Translations under genes and position numbers: made by a program
The notes under the pieces: model-generated
The model's database searches: none
What the model saw: the letters and a program-made list of their open reading frames with translations, nothing else
Told to the model about the DNA's origin: nothing
In this document: positions 32,968-44,982 of the stretch, piece by piece
Numbering within the stretch: position 1 is the first letter of the stretch
Layout: the number at the start of each line of letters is the position of its first letter
Assembly (NCBI GenBank): GCA_902765395.1
Contig: CACWZP010000016.1
Span: 50,205 to 114,204 of the forward strand
Length of the DNA stretch: 64,000 nt
Direction: 5' to 3'
Source: an uncultured Eubacteriales bacterium
GTDB taxonomy: Bacteria > Bacillota > Clostridia > Christensenellales > Aristaeellaceae

Positions 32968-34703
32968 GCCTTTTCGCCTCCCTCGAACGCGCCGAATTTG
33001 CACATCTGCTCGCACAGGCCGCAGCCCACGCAGATGGTGGGATCGATGGTGGCCTTTTTATTCACGAACCGGATCGCCGGGCAGCCGATCTTCATGCAGC
33101 TGCGGCAGCCCTTGCACTTGTTGGGATCGATGGACAGCGGGGGCTTGGCCTTCACGTACTTCAGCAGCTGGCAGGGCCGCCTGACGATGATCACGCTGGG
33201 GGCGTCGGCGGCGATCTCCTCCTTGATGGCGGCCTCGGTGGCGGCCATGTCGTGGGGATCGACCACGCGCACGCGCTCGATGCCCATGGCGCGGCACACG
33301 TCCTCGATCTTGATGGGATAGGTCGGCTCGTTCTTCAGCGTCAGGCCCGTTGTGGGGTTCTGCTGGTGGCCGGTCATGCCGGTGATGGAGTTGTCCAGCA
33401 CCAGCACCGTGGCGATGGACTTGTTGTAGGCCAGGTTCACCACGCCGGTGATGCCGGAGTGCATGAAGGTGCTGTCGCCGATGACGGCCACGGACTTGCG
33501 CGCGGCCTCCTCGCCCAGGATCTTGGTAAAGCCGTGGGCCATGCCGATGGAGGCGCCCATGCACAGCACGCTGTCCACCGCGTTCAGCGGCGCGCCGCTG
33601 CCCAGGGTGTAGCAGCCGATGTCGCCCAGCACGGTCAGCTTCAGCTTGGAGAGCACCGAGAACAACCCGCGATGGGGGCAGCCGGGGCACATCACCGGCG
33701 GGCGGCCGGGCACGGCCTCGTCATAGGTGTTGAACCTGGGCAACGCCTCGCCCATGGCGGCGCGCAGCTTGTTCTGGGAAAGCTCGCCCAGGCAGCCGAA
33801 GATGTCCTTGCCGCCGTCCACGCGGATGCCGTTTGCGCGCAGGTGGCGCTCGATGACACCGTCCAGCTCCTCCACCACGATCAGCCTGTCCACCTTCGCG
33901 GCGAAATCGCGGATCTTCTGGACCGGCATCGGGTTCACCAGGCCCAGCTTCAGCACGCTGGCCCGGGGGAAGGCCTCCTTCACATACAGATAGCAGGTGC
34001 CGGAGGTGACGAAGCCGATGGCCGTATCCCCCATCTCCACCCGGTTCAGGGGCGTGGTCTCGGCAAAGGCCTGCAGCTCCACCAGTCGCTTCTCCACCTC
34101 GATGTGACGCTTGACGGCGTTGGCCGGGGCGGCCACGTTCTTCTGGGGGTTCTTCTCGTAGGGCCTGATGGCCTTCTCCTGGCGGTCGTGCAGCTCCACC
34201 AGGCTCTGGGAATGGGCCACGCGGGTGCAGGTGCGCAGGATCACGGGGGTGTCGAACCGCTCGGAGATCTCATAGGCCTCGCCCACGAACGCGGCGCACT
34301 CGCCGGAGTCCGACGGCTCCAGCATGGGCAGCTTCGCGGCGATGGCGTAGTGGCGGCTGTCCTGCTCGTTCTGGCTGGAGTGCATGCCCGGGTCATCCGC
34401 CACGCACACCACCATGCCGCCGTTCACGCCGTTGTAGGACGCGGTGAACAGCGGGTCCGCCGCCACGTTGAAGCCCACGTGCTTCATGGCGCAGAAGCTG
34501 CGCGCGCCGGCCAGGCTGGCGCCCACGGCGCTCTCCGCGGCCACCTTCTCGTTGGGGGCCCACTCCGCGTAAATCTCGTCATACAGCGCCGCCTGCTCCG
34601 TGATCTCGGTGGACGGCGTGCCCGGATAGGACGACACAAAACGGCAGCCCGCTTCATACAGTCCGCGCGCCACCGCCTGGTTGCCCAGCATCAGCTTTTT
34701 CAT
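32964..34703 (-). CDS. iorA: Indolepyruvate:ferredoxin oxidoreductase, alpha subunit
   Basis: The 579-residue protein has an N-terminal pyrimidine-binding domain (GNQAVARGLYEAG, YPGTPSTEI), a C-terminal TPP-binding domain (GDSTFMHSGITGVVNLAYN) and an 8-Fe ferredoxin tail. The tail motifs are CKGCRSCMKIGCP and CVGCGLCEQMCKFG. It is used in amino-acid fermentation, degrading aromatic amino acids, or in the reverse direction. A strong promoter lies at 34760-34788. Confidence 0.95.
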   Translation of the reverse strand: MKKLMLGNQAVARGLYEAGCRFVSSYPGTPSTEITEQAALYDEIYAEWAPNEKVAAESAVGASLAGARSFCAMKHVGFNVAADPLFTASYNGVNGGMVVCVADDPGMHSSQNEQDSRHYAIAAKLPMLEPSDSGECAAFVGEAYEISERFDTPVILRTCTRVAHSQSLVELHDRQEKAIRPYEKNPQKNVAAPANAVKRHIEVEKRLVELQAFAETTPLNRVEMGDTAIGFVTSGTCYLYVKEAFPRASVLKLGLVNPMPVQKIRDFAAKVDRLIVVEELDGVIERHLRANGIRVDGGKDIFGCLGELSQNKLRAAMGEALPRFNTYDEAVPGRPPVMCPGCPHRGLFSVLSKLKLTVLGDIGCYTLGSGAPLNAVDSVLCMGASIGMAHGFTKILGEEAARKSVAVIGDSTFMHSGITGVVNLAYNKSIATVLVLDNSITGMTGHQQNPTTGLTLKNEPTYPIKIEDVCRAMGIERVRVVDPHDMAATEAAIKEEIAADAPSVIIVRRPCQLLKYVKAKPPLSIDPNKCKGCRSCMKIGCPAIRFVNKKATIDPTICVGCGLCEQMCKFGAFEGGEKA

Positions 34704-34759
34704 GGTCCATTCTTCCTTTCAAGTCCAGCGCGACATTTGTCGATTATGCGCTATACTTT

Positions 34760-34788
34760 ATTATAGCACGTGGATAAAGATCACGCAA
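34760..34788 (-). promoter_or_regulatory. Promoter of iorAB
   Basis: On the minus strand TTGCGT (34783-34788), a 17-bp spacer ending in TGC and TATAAT (34760-34765) form an extended -10 promoter. Confidence 0.7.
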
Positions 34789-34896
34789 GGAAATTGATAA
34801 GTAAATGCACGCATGCACGATGCCGCCAATATGGATCGCGCTTCTGTGCCGCATCAACGCAGGACACAATCGAGTATCATGCGAATGATCTCCATA

Positions 34897-34927
34897 CAAA
34901 AGGGAACCGCCCGTCGAGGCGGTTCCC
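34897..34927 (-). terminator. Terminator of the 34949-36856 gene
   Basis: On the minus strand GGGAACCGCC pairs with GGCGGTTCCC around a 6-nt loop, followed by TTTTG. Confidence 0.85.
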
Positions 34928-34948
34928 TGTGTGTTTGTATGGGTTTTC

Positions 34949-36856
34949 TTACGGCTGTTCGCTGTACAGTTTGGCCTGGAAGTTGCCGTCGGCGATGCCG
35001 TTGGCCTCCATGCCGAAGGCCGCCTGGGCCTTCTTCACGGCGTTCTCGGTCATGGCGCCGTAGCCGCCGTCGGCCCGGCCGTCGTAGTAGCCCAGCTCCC
35101 GCAGCCGCAGCTGCAGGTTCACCACCAATTCGCCTGTGGAGCTGGTGTTCAGCGTCTCATAGTTCACGTCGGCGGCAGGCGCGGGCGTGGGCCGGGGCGC
35201 GCCTTCGAACAGCTTTTGCTGGAAGGCGTTGTCGGCGATGCCGTTGGCCTCCATGCCGAAGGCTTCCTGGGCGGCCTTGATGGCGTCCTCGGTCATCTGG
35301 CCGAAGGAGCCGTCGGCGGTGCCGGTCAGGTAGCCCAGGTCGATCAGCCGCTGCTGCATGGCGGCGACGTCGTCGCTCTTGATGCCGCGCTGCAGGATGC
35401 CGTAGACGATCTCCGGCTCCTCCTCCACCTCGTCGCTCTCCAGCTGGAACAGGATCTGCTGGGGCACGCCGTCGTTGTAGGTGGTGACGACCAAGTAGGC
35501 CATCTCCTCCCGCTCGGTGGAGTACTCATAGCGCTTGTACAGCATCTGGGGCACGTTGGTGTTCAGGGCCACGTTGTAATTGCCGCCCATCTCCGCGTCC
35601 ATCAGCTGATAGCCGCGCTCCACGGTGTCGCCGGACTCGCTGCGCAGGGTGATGTCCACCACGTTCTGGGGCACGATGGTGGTCTCGCCGGTATAGTCGT
35701 TCAGGACCAGCTCGAAGCCGGCGCCGGCCTCGTTGCCCTGGAGCTTGTACACGGTGGAATACTTGTTGGCGAAGTCGGTGGGGCGCATGAACTGCTTCAT
35801 GGTCTGGGTGAAGCTGACGGTCTCATAGGGATCATCGGTGGCCTCCACGCGGGCATTGCCGTCGGCCTTGACCTGGGTGGCATAGGTGAAGCTCTCGCCG
35901 TAGGGCACGATGGCGATCACCTGCGGGCCGTCCGGGTTCTGGGGCACAGCCGGCTCCTCGGCGGGGGTCTCCTCGGCGGAGGTCTCCTCGGCGGAGGTCT
36001 CCTCGGCGGAGGTCTCCTCCGCGGGGGCGGCCTCGGCAGGGGCGGCCTCGGCGGGGGCGTTCTCCTCGGCCTCGGATTCGCCGTTCTCGTCCTCCAGGTT
36101 CAGATACTCCTCGGGCACTTCGGCCTCGGCGGGATCGAACTCGCCCACCTCGTCGGAGGACATGCCAGAGGACGCCTCAGTCTCAGCTTCCACAGCCGCT
36201 TCCTCTGCGCCCTGCTCGGCAGGCGCTTCAGACGCGGGCGCTTCGGCGGGCTCTTCCGCCGCGGGCTCTTCCGCCGCGGGTTCCTCGGCGGCAGGTTCCT
36301 CAGCCGCTTCCGCCGCGGGCGCTTCGGCGGGCGCTTCCGCCGCGGGCGCTTCGGCGGGCGCTTCCGCCGCGGGCTCCCCGGCGGGCGCTTCCGCCGCGGG
36401 CTCCCCGGCGATGGCGGAGGCCACGGCGTTCTCCTCCTCGGCGGGCTCCTCCAGGGAGTTCTCCTGCTCGGCCTCGGGGAAGGCCACGTCCTCGGACTGG
36501 GCCTCGGCCTCGGGTGCGGCGACCTCCTGGTCGGCCTCGGGGAAGATGTCCTCGTCGGCGGTATCGGCGGTGTTGTCGAACAGCTCCCAGCCGAATTCGT
36601 CCTCCACGTCCGCTTCCTCCTCCGGCTCGGCCTCGGCCGGCTCGGTGGGCTGCGGCGCGACGGTCACCTCAGGCGCGACCACGGCGGCGTCCCTGGGCTT
36701 GGTGTTGTTGTACCACCGGCCCGCCAGCACGCCGGCCACCGCGCCGACGATGAACAGCAGCACGCCCAGGATGGCCATGCGCCTGCGGTACTGCTTGCGC
36801 AGACGGCGCATGCGGGCCTTCGTGGCGGCGCTCTGTCTCGCGGAATTGTCTTTCAT
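34949..36856 (-). CDS. Membrane-anchored protein with Ala/Glu/Pro-rich stalk and two PG-binding modules
   Basis: The 635-residue protein has a basic N-terminus, then one membrane helix (about 28-47, MAILGVLLFIVGAVAGVLAG). A very long Ala/Glu/Pro stalk follows (about 60-310, built from AEAPA-type and EETSA repeats). A beta-rich domain spans about 315-480. Two PG_binding_1 units close the protein; each contains G-x-x-G-x-x-T-E-x-A and FGMEANGIAD. The topology puts the C-terminus in the wall. It probably links membrane and peptidoglycan. The stalk DNA is low complexity, so its length may vary between strains. AGGAGG precedes the start at 36856. Confidence 0.75.
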   Translation of the reverse strand: MKDNSARQSAATKARMRRLRKQYRRRMAILGVLLFIVGAVAGVLAGRWYNNTKPRDAAVVAPEVTVAPQPTEPAEAEPEEEADVEDEFGWELFDNTADTADEDIFPEADQEVAAPEAEAQSEDVAFPEAEQENSLEEPAEEENAVASAIAGEPAAEAPAGEPAAEAPAEAPAAEAPAEAPAAEAAEEPAAEEPAAEEPAAEEPAEAPASEAPAEQGAEEAAVEAETEASSGMSSDEVGEFDPAEAEVPEEYLNLEDENGESEAEENAPAEAAPAEAAPAEETSAEETSAEETSAEETPAEEPAVPQNPDGPQVIAIVPYGESFTYATQVKADGNARVEATDDPYETVSFTQTMKQFMRPTDFANKYSTVYKLQGNEAGAGFELVLNDYTGETTIVPQNVVDITLRSESGDTVERGYQLMDAEMGGNYNVALNTNVPQMLYKRYEYSTEREEMAYLVVTTYNDGVPQQILFQLESDEVEEEPEIVYGILQRGIKSDDVAAMQQRLIDLGYLTGTADGSFGQMTEDAIKAAQEAFGMEANGIADNAFQQKLFEGAPRPTPAPAADVNYETLNTSSTGELVVNLQLRLRELGYYDGRADGGYGAMTENAVKKAQAAFGMEANGIADGNFQAKLYSEQP

Positions 36857-37000
36857 ATCGTTATTCCTCCTGTATTTGAAGAAAGTTATACCTATTAACA
36901 TTATAGCCGCCGCGCCAGAAAAGCGTCAAGTTTCAACCATGGCACGGGGGCTAAAATATCATGATGAAATTGTGACCGGCTCAATTGTCCGCACCGGGTA

Positions 37001-37531
37001 TTAGACGCCGATTTCCTCCTTTTGGTTCAATTCCTCCACGCTGGGCAGGTCGGCCAGGGTCTCCATGCCGAAGTGCTGGAGGAATTTGTCGGTGGTGCCG
37101 TAGAGGATGGGCCGGCCCAGGGTCTCCCGGCGCCCCTGCTCCTCGATGAAGCCCTTGTTCAGCAGGCTCTGCACCGAATAATCGCACTTCACGCCGCGCA
37201 CGGCCTCGATGTCGCCCTTGGTGACGGGCTGGCGATAGGCGATGATGGACAGCGTCTCCAGCACGGCCTGGGACAGGGGCTGCTTCTGCAGCGGCTGCAG
37301 GAACGCCTCCACCTGCTCGGCATACTTTGGGCAGATGGACAGGAACACGGTCTCCCCGCTGCGGTTCAGCTGAAGGCCCCGGTTCTCCAGCGCCAGGTGG
37401 TCCCCCAGCTCTGCCAGCGCCTCGTTCAGCTCCGACACCGTCAGGTTCATGGCGTGGGCCAGCGCGTCCGTGCGCACCGGGTCCCCCGACACGAACAGGA
37501 TCGCCTCGATGATCGCCGATAAGTTCTCCAT
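37001..37531 (-). CDS. scpB: Segregation and condensation protein B
   Basis: The 176-residue winged-helix protein has the ScpB segments IIEAILFVSGDPV, LSQAVLETLSIIAYRQPVTK and RGVKCDYSVQSLLNKGFIEE. ScpB bridges the SMC-ScpA ring that organises chromosomes. scpA, usually upstream, is not in the neighbourhood; a structured repeat occupies that place. The ATG at 37531 has GAGGCG about 9 nt upstream; the longer frame to 37642 reads through the repeat. Confidence 0.9.
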   Translation of the reverse strand: MENLSAIIEAILFVSGDPVRTDALAHAMNLTVSELNEALAELGDHLALENRGLQLNRSGETVFLSICPKYAEQVEAFLQPLQKQPLSQAVLETLSIIAYRQPVTKGDIEAVRGVKCDYSVQSLLNKGFIEEQGRRETLGRPILYGTTDKFLQHFGMETLADLPSVEELNQKEEIGV

Positions 37532-37548
37532 GACGTACGCCTCTTTCC

Positions 37549-37793
37549 AGAGTGTATTTCCAAATGCCGGGAGATGCAGTTTCGAGGGGAGAGGCTGAAA
37601 ACCCAGAGGGTTTTCAGGTCTGGCCATAGGCCAGACTGCCACGGCTCAAATCGAAGATTTGAGGCGCGGCACCTTTGACTGCATTTCAAGGCGATTTTCC
37701 GCAGGCTTAGTGGCGCTAAGTCAAGGAAAAGCAACACAGAAATGCAGTCAAATCACCCGAAAATGCGGTTCAGGCAGTTTTGAAACACACTCT
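37549..37793. repeat. 245-bp multi-hairpin element with inverted ends
   Basis: The ends agagtgtatttccaaa (37549-37564) and ttttgaaacacactct (37778-37793) are imperfect inverted repeats. Inside are three hairpins with 3-nt loops: 37595-37617 (10-bp stem), 37618-37636 (8 bp) and 37645-37663 (8 bp). A perfect 14-bp stem follows (37674-37687 with 37739-37752) enclosing a smaller cttag/ctaag stem. It has no ORF. It looks like a mobile non-coding element or a structured RNA. Confidence 0.75.
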
Positions 37794-37860
37794 AATGTAT
37801 GCCGGGATATTTTATCACATTGTGGTTGTGGTGGCAAGTTAATGTTGGTGGAGAGGGGTC

Positions 37861-37908
37861 CCACTGTTCCCTGTTCCCTGTTCCCTGCTCCCTCTTCCCT
37901 GCTCCCTG
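37861..37908 (-). repeat. Period-7 G-tract array
   Basis: On the minus strand seven units of the form NNAGGGA (for example TCAGGGA, GCAGGGA, ACAGGGA) are arranged head to tail. No stop codon of a recognised gene lies here, unlike the other arrays. Six GGG runs make a G-quadruplex possible. Confidence 0.7.
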
Positions 37909-37963
37909 AATTATGACAGAAACCGTCAATCTGGGCAATTGTTTCACATTTATTACAGGTCTA

Positions 37964-37992
37964 TTGCAAGCCATTGCGGAATGATGTATAAT
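37964..37992 (+). promoter_or_regulatory. Promoter of the SleB-like gene
   Basis: TTGCAA (37964-37969) and TATAAT (37987-37992) with a 17-bp spacer, about 59 nt before the start codon. Confidence 0.7.
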
Positions 37993-38050
37993 CGCAGTTG
38001 CAAATGAAAGAAATCACAGTCCCACCGGACTTGGATGGAAGGCGGTAACC

Positions 38051-38455
38051 ATGCGGAAATGGATAGCCCTGCTGGCGCTGGCGGCGCTGCTGGCCTGCGC
38101 CCTGGTCCCGAACGTCAGCTTCACCGAGGACAAGAACACGGTGCTGCTGGCGCGGGCCATTTACGCCCTGGCGCGCAACGACAGCTATGACGCCAAGCTG
38201 GCCATCGGCACGGTGGCCATGAACCGGCTGGACAGCGTGTGGTTCGCGGACGACCTGGGCGGCGTGCTGAACGAGCAGCACCAGTTCCCCATCGGCAGCC
38301 GCTACGACGCCGAGAGCCTGCGCGCCGCCCACGCGGTGCTGTCCGGCAGGCGCGTCCTGGGGCCCGAGGCGCTGCACTACCAGTCCCTCGCCGCCTCCCA
38401 GCCCCGCACCGACGCTCCCCTGGCCGTGGTCGGCGGCTTCGCATTCTACGGCTAA
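38051..38455 (+). CDS. SleB/CwlJ-like cell-wall hydrolase domain protein
   Basis: This 134-residue secreted protein has a signal peptide (MRKWIALLALAALLACALV). The mature part follows the SleB/Hydrolase_2 pattern: LARAIYALARND, AIGTVAMNRLDS, LNEQHQFPIG and AAHAVLSGRRVLGPEALHY. In active members the first motif is normally IYxEAR with a catalytic Glu. Here it reads IYALAR, so the Glu appears to be lost. It may be inactive or use another residue. GGAAGG lies upstream of the start. Confidence 0.65.
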   Translation: MRKWIALLALAALLACALVPNVSFTEDKNTVLLARAIYALARNDSYDAKLAIGTVAMNRLDSVWFADDLGGVLNEQHQFPIGSRYDAESLRAAHAVLSGRRVLGPEALHYQSLAASQPRTDAPLAVVGGFAFYG

Positions 38456-38466
38456 ACTGCCAATTC

Positions 38467-38497
38467 AAAACCCGCACGATAGTGCGGGTTTTTTTAT
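38467..38497. terminator. Terminator between the SleB-like gene and gyrA
   Basis: aacccgcac and gtgcgggtt pair around GATA, followed by seven T on the plus strand and flanked by A on the other. A second hairpin (ggctgcccgag/ccggacagcc, 38500-38525) lies directly downstream of gyrA. Confidence 0.85.
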
Positions 38498-38544
38498 TGG
38501 GCTGCCCGAGGTACCCCGGACAGCCCGTTTCCATGCGCAATCGA

Positions 38545-41037
<2,493 letters not shown>

Positions 41038-41088
41038 GGTGTAACCCTCCGTAAATAACTTGTTTGCGATTTATGTACCAATTTCAAT

Positions 41089-41252
41089 CGTTCGCGGCGG
41101 CATGTACGGCGCGAACGGAGGTAATTTTTCAGGAGGGAAATCACATTTCCCGGATGAAAAATACCAACCTTGCAGATTTTGCGGCCGGAACCCTTCAGGG
41201 TTCAAGCAAAATCTGGAGGGGGGTGGCAGTGGCGGGGGAGCTTGCTCCCCCG
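41089..41252. repeat. Four-hairpin element between gyrB and gyrA
   Basis: Successive stems are cgttcgc/gcgaacg (41089-41117); atttttca and gggaaat with atttccc and tgaaaaat (41124-41162); cagattttgc/gcaaaatctg with inner gaaccct/agggttc (41173-41215); and cgggggag/ctcccccg (41233-41252). The last is shared with 21718-21740 and 20365-20383. It begins 6 bp after the gyrB stop. It could affect gyrA expression or be a mobile repeat. Confidence 0.75.
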
Positions 41253-41258
41253 TCCACA

Positions 41259-43196
<1,938 letters not shown>

Positions 43197-43253
43197 TCAG
43201 CCTTTCACGCCGCCCTTTCCGGCGGCCTTGAAAATATTTTTCTTCTTATAGTA

Positions 43254-43262
43254 ATTATACCA
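43254..43262 (-). promoter_or_regulatory. Extended -10 promoter of gyrB
   Basis: On the minus strand TGGTATAAT lies about 60 nt before the gyrB start in an AT-rich stretch. No good -35 is seen. Confidence 0.5.
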
Positions 43263-43432
43263 CTTTTCACCCCTTCCAGACTTGCATAAACAGGTTAAAG
43301 AACGGCGGAGATTATACATTTAACGGACAATAAAAAAAGCAGCCATAAACGGCCGGCTTCGAGGCGTTCGACAGGTTGGACTGATGCATGCCGAAGATCG
43401 GGGGACACAAGGCAAATCTCTGACTGCGCCAC

Positions 43433-43459
43433 GCAAAAAGCAGCCCCTTCGGGCTGCTT
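43433..43459 (-). terminator. Terminator after tRNA-Arg
   Basis: On the minus strand AAGCAGCCC-GAAG-GGGCTGCTT is a perfect 9-bp stem with a tetraloop, continuing into TTTGCG. It begins 6 nt after the tRNA CCA end. Confidence 0.85.
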
Positions 43460-43464
43460 CTGCG

Positions 43465-43541
43465 TGGCGCACCCAAAGGGATTCGAACCCCTGACCTACC
43501 GCTTAGGAGGCGGTCGCTCTATCCTGCTGAGCTATGGGTGC
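43465..43541 (-). tRNA. tRNA-Arg, anticodon CCU
   Basis: A full cloverleaf can be drawn: acceptor GCACCCA/TGGGTGC, D-stem GCTC/GAGC, anticodon stem ACCGC/GCGGT, anticodon loop CTCCTAA, and T-stem AGGGG/CCCTT (one G-T pair) with loop TTCGAAT. The discriminator is G and CCA is encoded. The anticodon CCT reads the codon AGG. Confidence 0.97.
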
Positions 43542-43597
43542 ATGACCGTGCCTGATTATTATGGCACGAAGCGCGGCGGTTGTCAAGGGAAGAAATG

Positions 43598-43626
43598 TTG
43601 TAAATCCCGCGCTTTTGCGCTATAAT
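43598..43626 (+). promoter_or_regulatory. Promoter of the VanZ-like gene
   Basis: TTGTAA (43598-43603) and TATAAT (43621-43626) with a 17-bp spacer. Confidence 0.7.
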
Positions 43627-43656
43627 GGGGAAAGCATCGGAAAGGGAATTGCTTTG

Positions 43657-44154
43657 ATGAAACACCGCGTGTTCTGGACCCGCTTCTTCCTGGCCGCATC
43701 GATCCTGACGGCGGCGCTGATCTTTTTCTTCTCCGCCCAGCAGGGGCCGGATTCCTCCGCGATGAGCGACGGCATAACCCTCGCCCTGGCGAAGCTGCTG
43801 CGGCCCGGCCTGATGGAGCTGCCCCCGGCGGAGCAGCTGTCGTATCTGGAGAAGCTGGGATTCATCGTGCGCAAGTGCGCCCACTTCAGCGAATTTGCGC
43901 TGCTGGCCTTCAACCTGGCCTGCTGGCTGCGGCTGAAATTTCTCGAAAAGCCCCGGGCCTTTGCCCCGCCCCGGGCCTGGCTGATCGCCACGCTGTACGC
44001 CGGCTCCGACGAGCTGCACCAGATGTTCGTGGCAGAGCGCGCGCCCGCGGTGGTAGACGTGTGCATCGACAGCGCCGGGGCGCTGACGGGTGTGCTGGTG
44101 GCGCTGGCAGGGATGCTCATCATTGCGAAAAAAGCCAAAAGACCTTCCTCCTGA
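43657..44154 (+). CDS. VanZ-family membrane protein
   Basis: This 165-residue protein has about four membrane segments and the VanZ segments FFFSAQQGPDSS, VRKCAHFSEFALLAF, YAGSDELHQMFVAERAPAVVDVCIDSAG. The family is named after VanZ of teicoplanin-resistance clusters, but most members have unknown envelope roles and no link to resistance. The start at 43657 follows AAAGGG; the upstream frame to 43561 crosses the promoter. Its stop codon lies in the terminator hairpin. Confidence 0.88.
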   Translation: MKHRVFWTRFFLAASILTAALIFFFSAQQGPDSSAMSDGITLALAKLLRPGLMELPPAEQLSYLEKLGFIVRKCAHFSEFALLAFNLACWLRLKFLEKPRAFAPPRAWLIATLYAGSDELHQMFVAERAPAVVDVCIDSAGALTGVLVALAGMLIIAKKAKRPSS

Positions 44155-44168
44155 GGGGAAGGTCTTTT
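44137..44168. terminator. Terminator shared by VanZ-like and rubrerythrin genes
   Basis: aaaagaccttcc and ggaaggtctttt form a perfect 12-bp stem whose A and T ends make it suited to both strands. Confidence 0.85.
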
Positions 44169-44205
44169 CCATTCGGCGGCGGAAGCAGGCCCCCCGCCAA
44201 ACTAT

Positions 44206-44745
44206 TCAATAGTTCTCCGCCTTGATCTGGAAATAGCTCTGGGGATGGTTGCACACGGGGCACACCTCGGGGGCCTGCTTGCCGATGTGGATGTGGCCGC
44301 AGTTGCTGCACTGCCAGATCATGTCGCCGTCGCGGCTGAACACCAGTCCGCCTTCGATATTGGCCAGCAGCTTGCGATAGCGCTCCTCGTGCTCCTTCTC
44401 GATGGCGGCCACGCCCTCAAACTGTTTGGCGATGTCCTCAAAGCCCTCCTCCCGGGCCTCCCGGGCAAACTGGGCATACATGTCCGTCCACTCGAAGTTC
44501 TCGCCGTCGGCAGCGTCGGAAAGGTTCTGGGTGGTGGTGGGCACCTTGCCGCCGTGCAGCAGCTTGAACCACAGCTTGGCATGCTCCTTCTCGTTCTTCG
44601 CGGTCTCCTCGAAGATGGCCGCGATCTGCACATAGCCGTCCTTCTTGGCCTGGGAAGCGTAGTAATCGTACTTGTTGCGGGCCTGGCTCTCGCCGGCGAA
44701 CGCGGCCATCAAATTGGCCTCGGTCCTTGAACCCTTGAATTCCAT
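44206..44745 (-). CDS. rbr: Rubrerythrin
   Basis: The 179-residue protein has a four-helix di-iron domain with E-x-x-H motifs ([27 protein letters not shown]) and the N-terminal [15 protein letters not shown]. The C-terminal rubredoxin-like domain has CSNCGHIH and CPVCNHP. Rubrerythrin reduces hydrogen peroxide in anaerobes, taking electrons from rubredoxin. A promoter is at 44779-44807. Confidence 0.96.
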   Translation of the reverse strand: MEFKGSRTEANLMAAFAGESQARNKYDYYASQAKKDGYVQIAAIFEETAKNEKEHAKLWFKLLHGGKVPTTTQNLSDAADGENFEWTDMYAQFAREAREEGFEDIAKQFEGVAAIEKEHEERYRKLLANIEGGLVFSRDGDMIWQCSNCGHIHIGKQAPEVCPVCNHPQSYFQIKAENY

Positions 44746-44778
44746 AAAAACGCACCTCCACGTGATTATTCTGTGCGT

Positions 44779-44807
44779 ATAGTAGCATGGATTATGCAGA
44801 TAGTCAA
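44779..44807 (-). promoter_or_regulatory. Promoter of rubrerythrin
   Basis: On the minus strand TTGACT (44802-44807), 17 bp ending in TGC, and TACTAT (44779-44784). Confidence 0.65.
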
Positions 44808-44982
44808 TTGTAACTTTGCGCTGTCTAATAGCTTTCCCATCTGGCAGAAATCAGCATTCAAACCTTACTTTGTTTGCTGATATGGCTTTCTGCCCTTATG
44901 TCAACTTCTCCCGCACTCGATGTATGCTTCTGCAAGATATTAGAACAGACGCAAGCATGCCCGAACAAATGTCATTTGCCGA

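Noticed and set aside
43465-43541. tRNA-associated integration site
   Set aside because: No duplicated tRNA end or integrase was seen in the flanking 20 kb.
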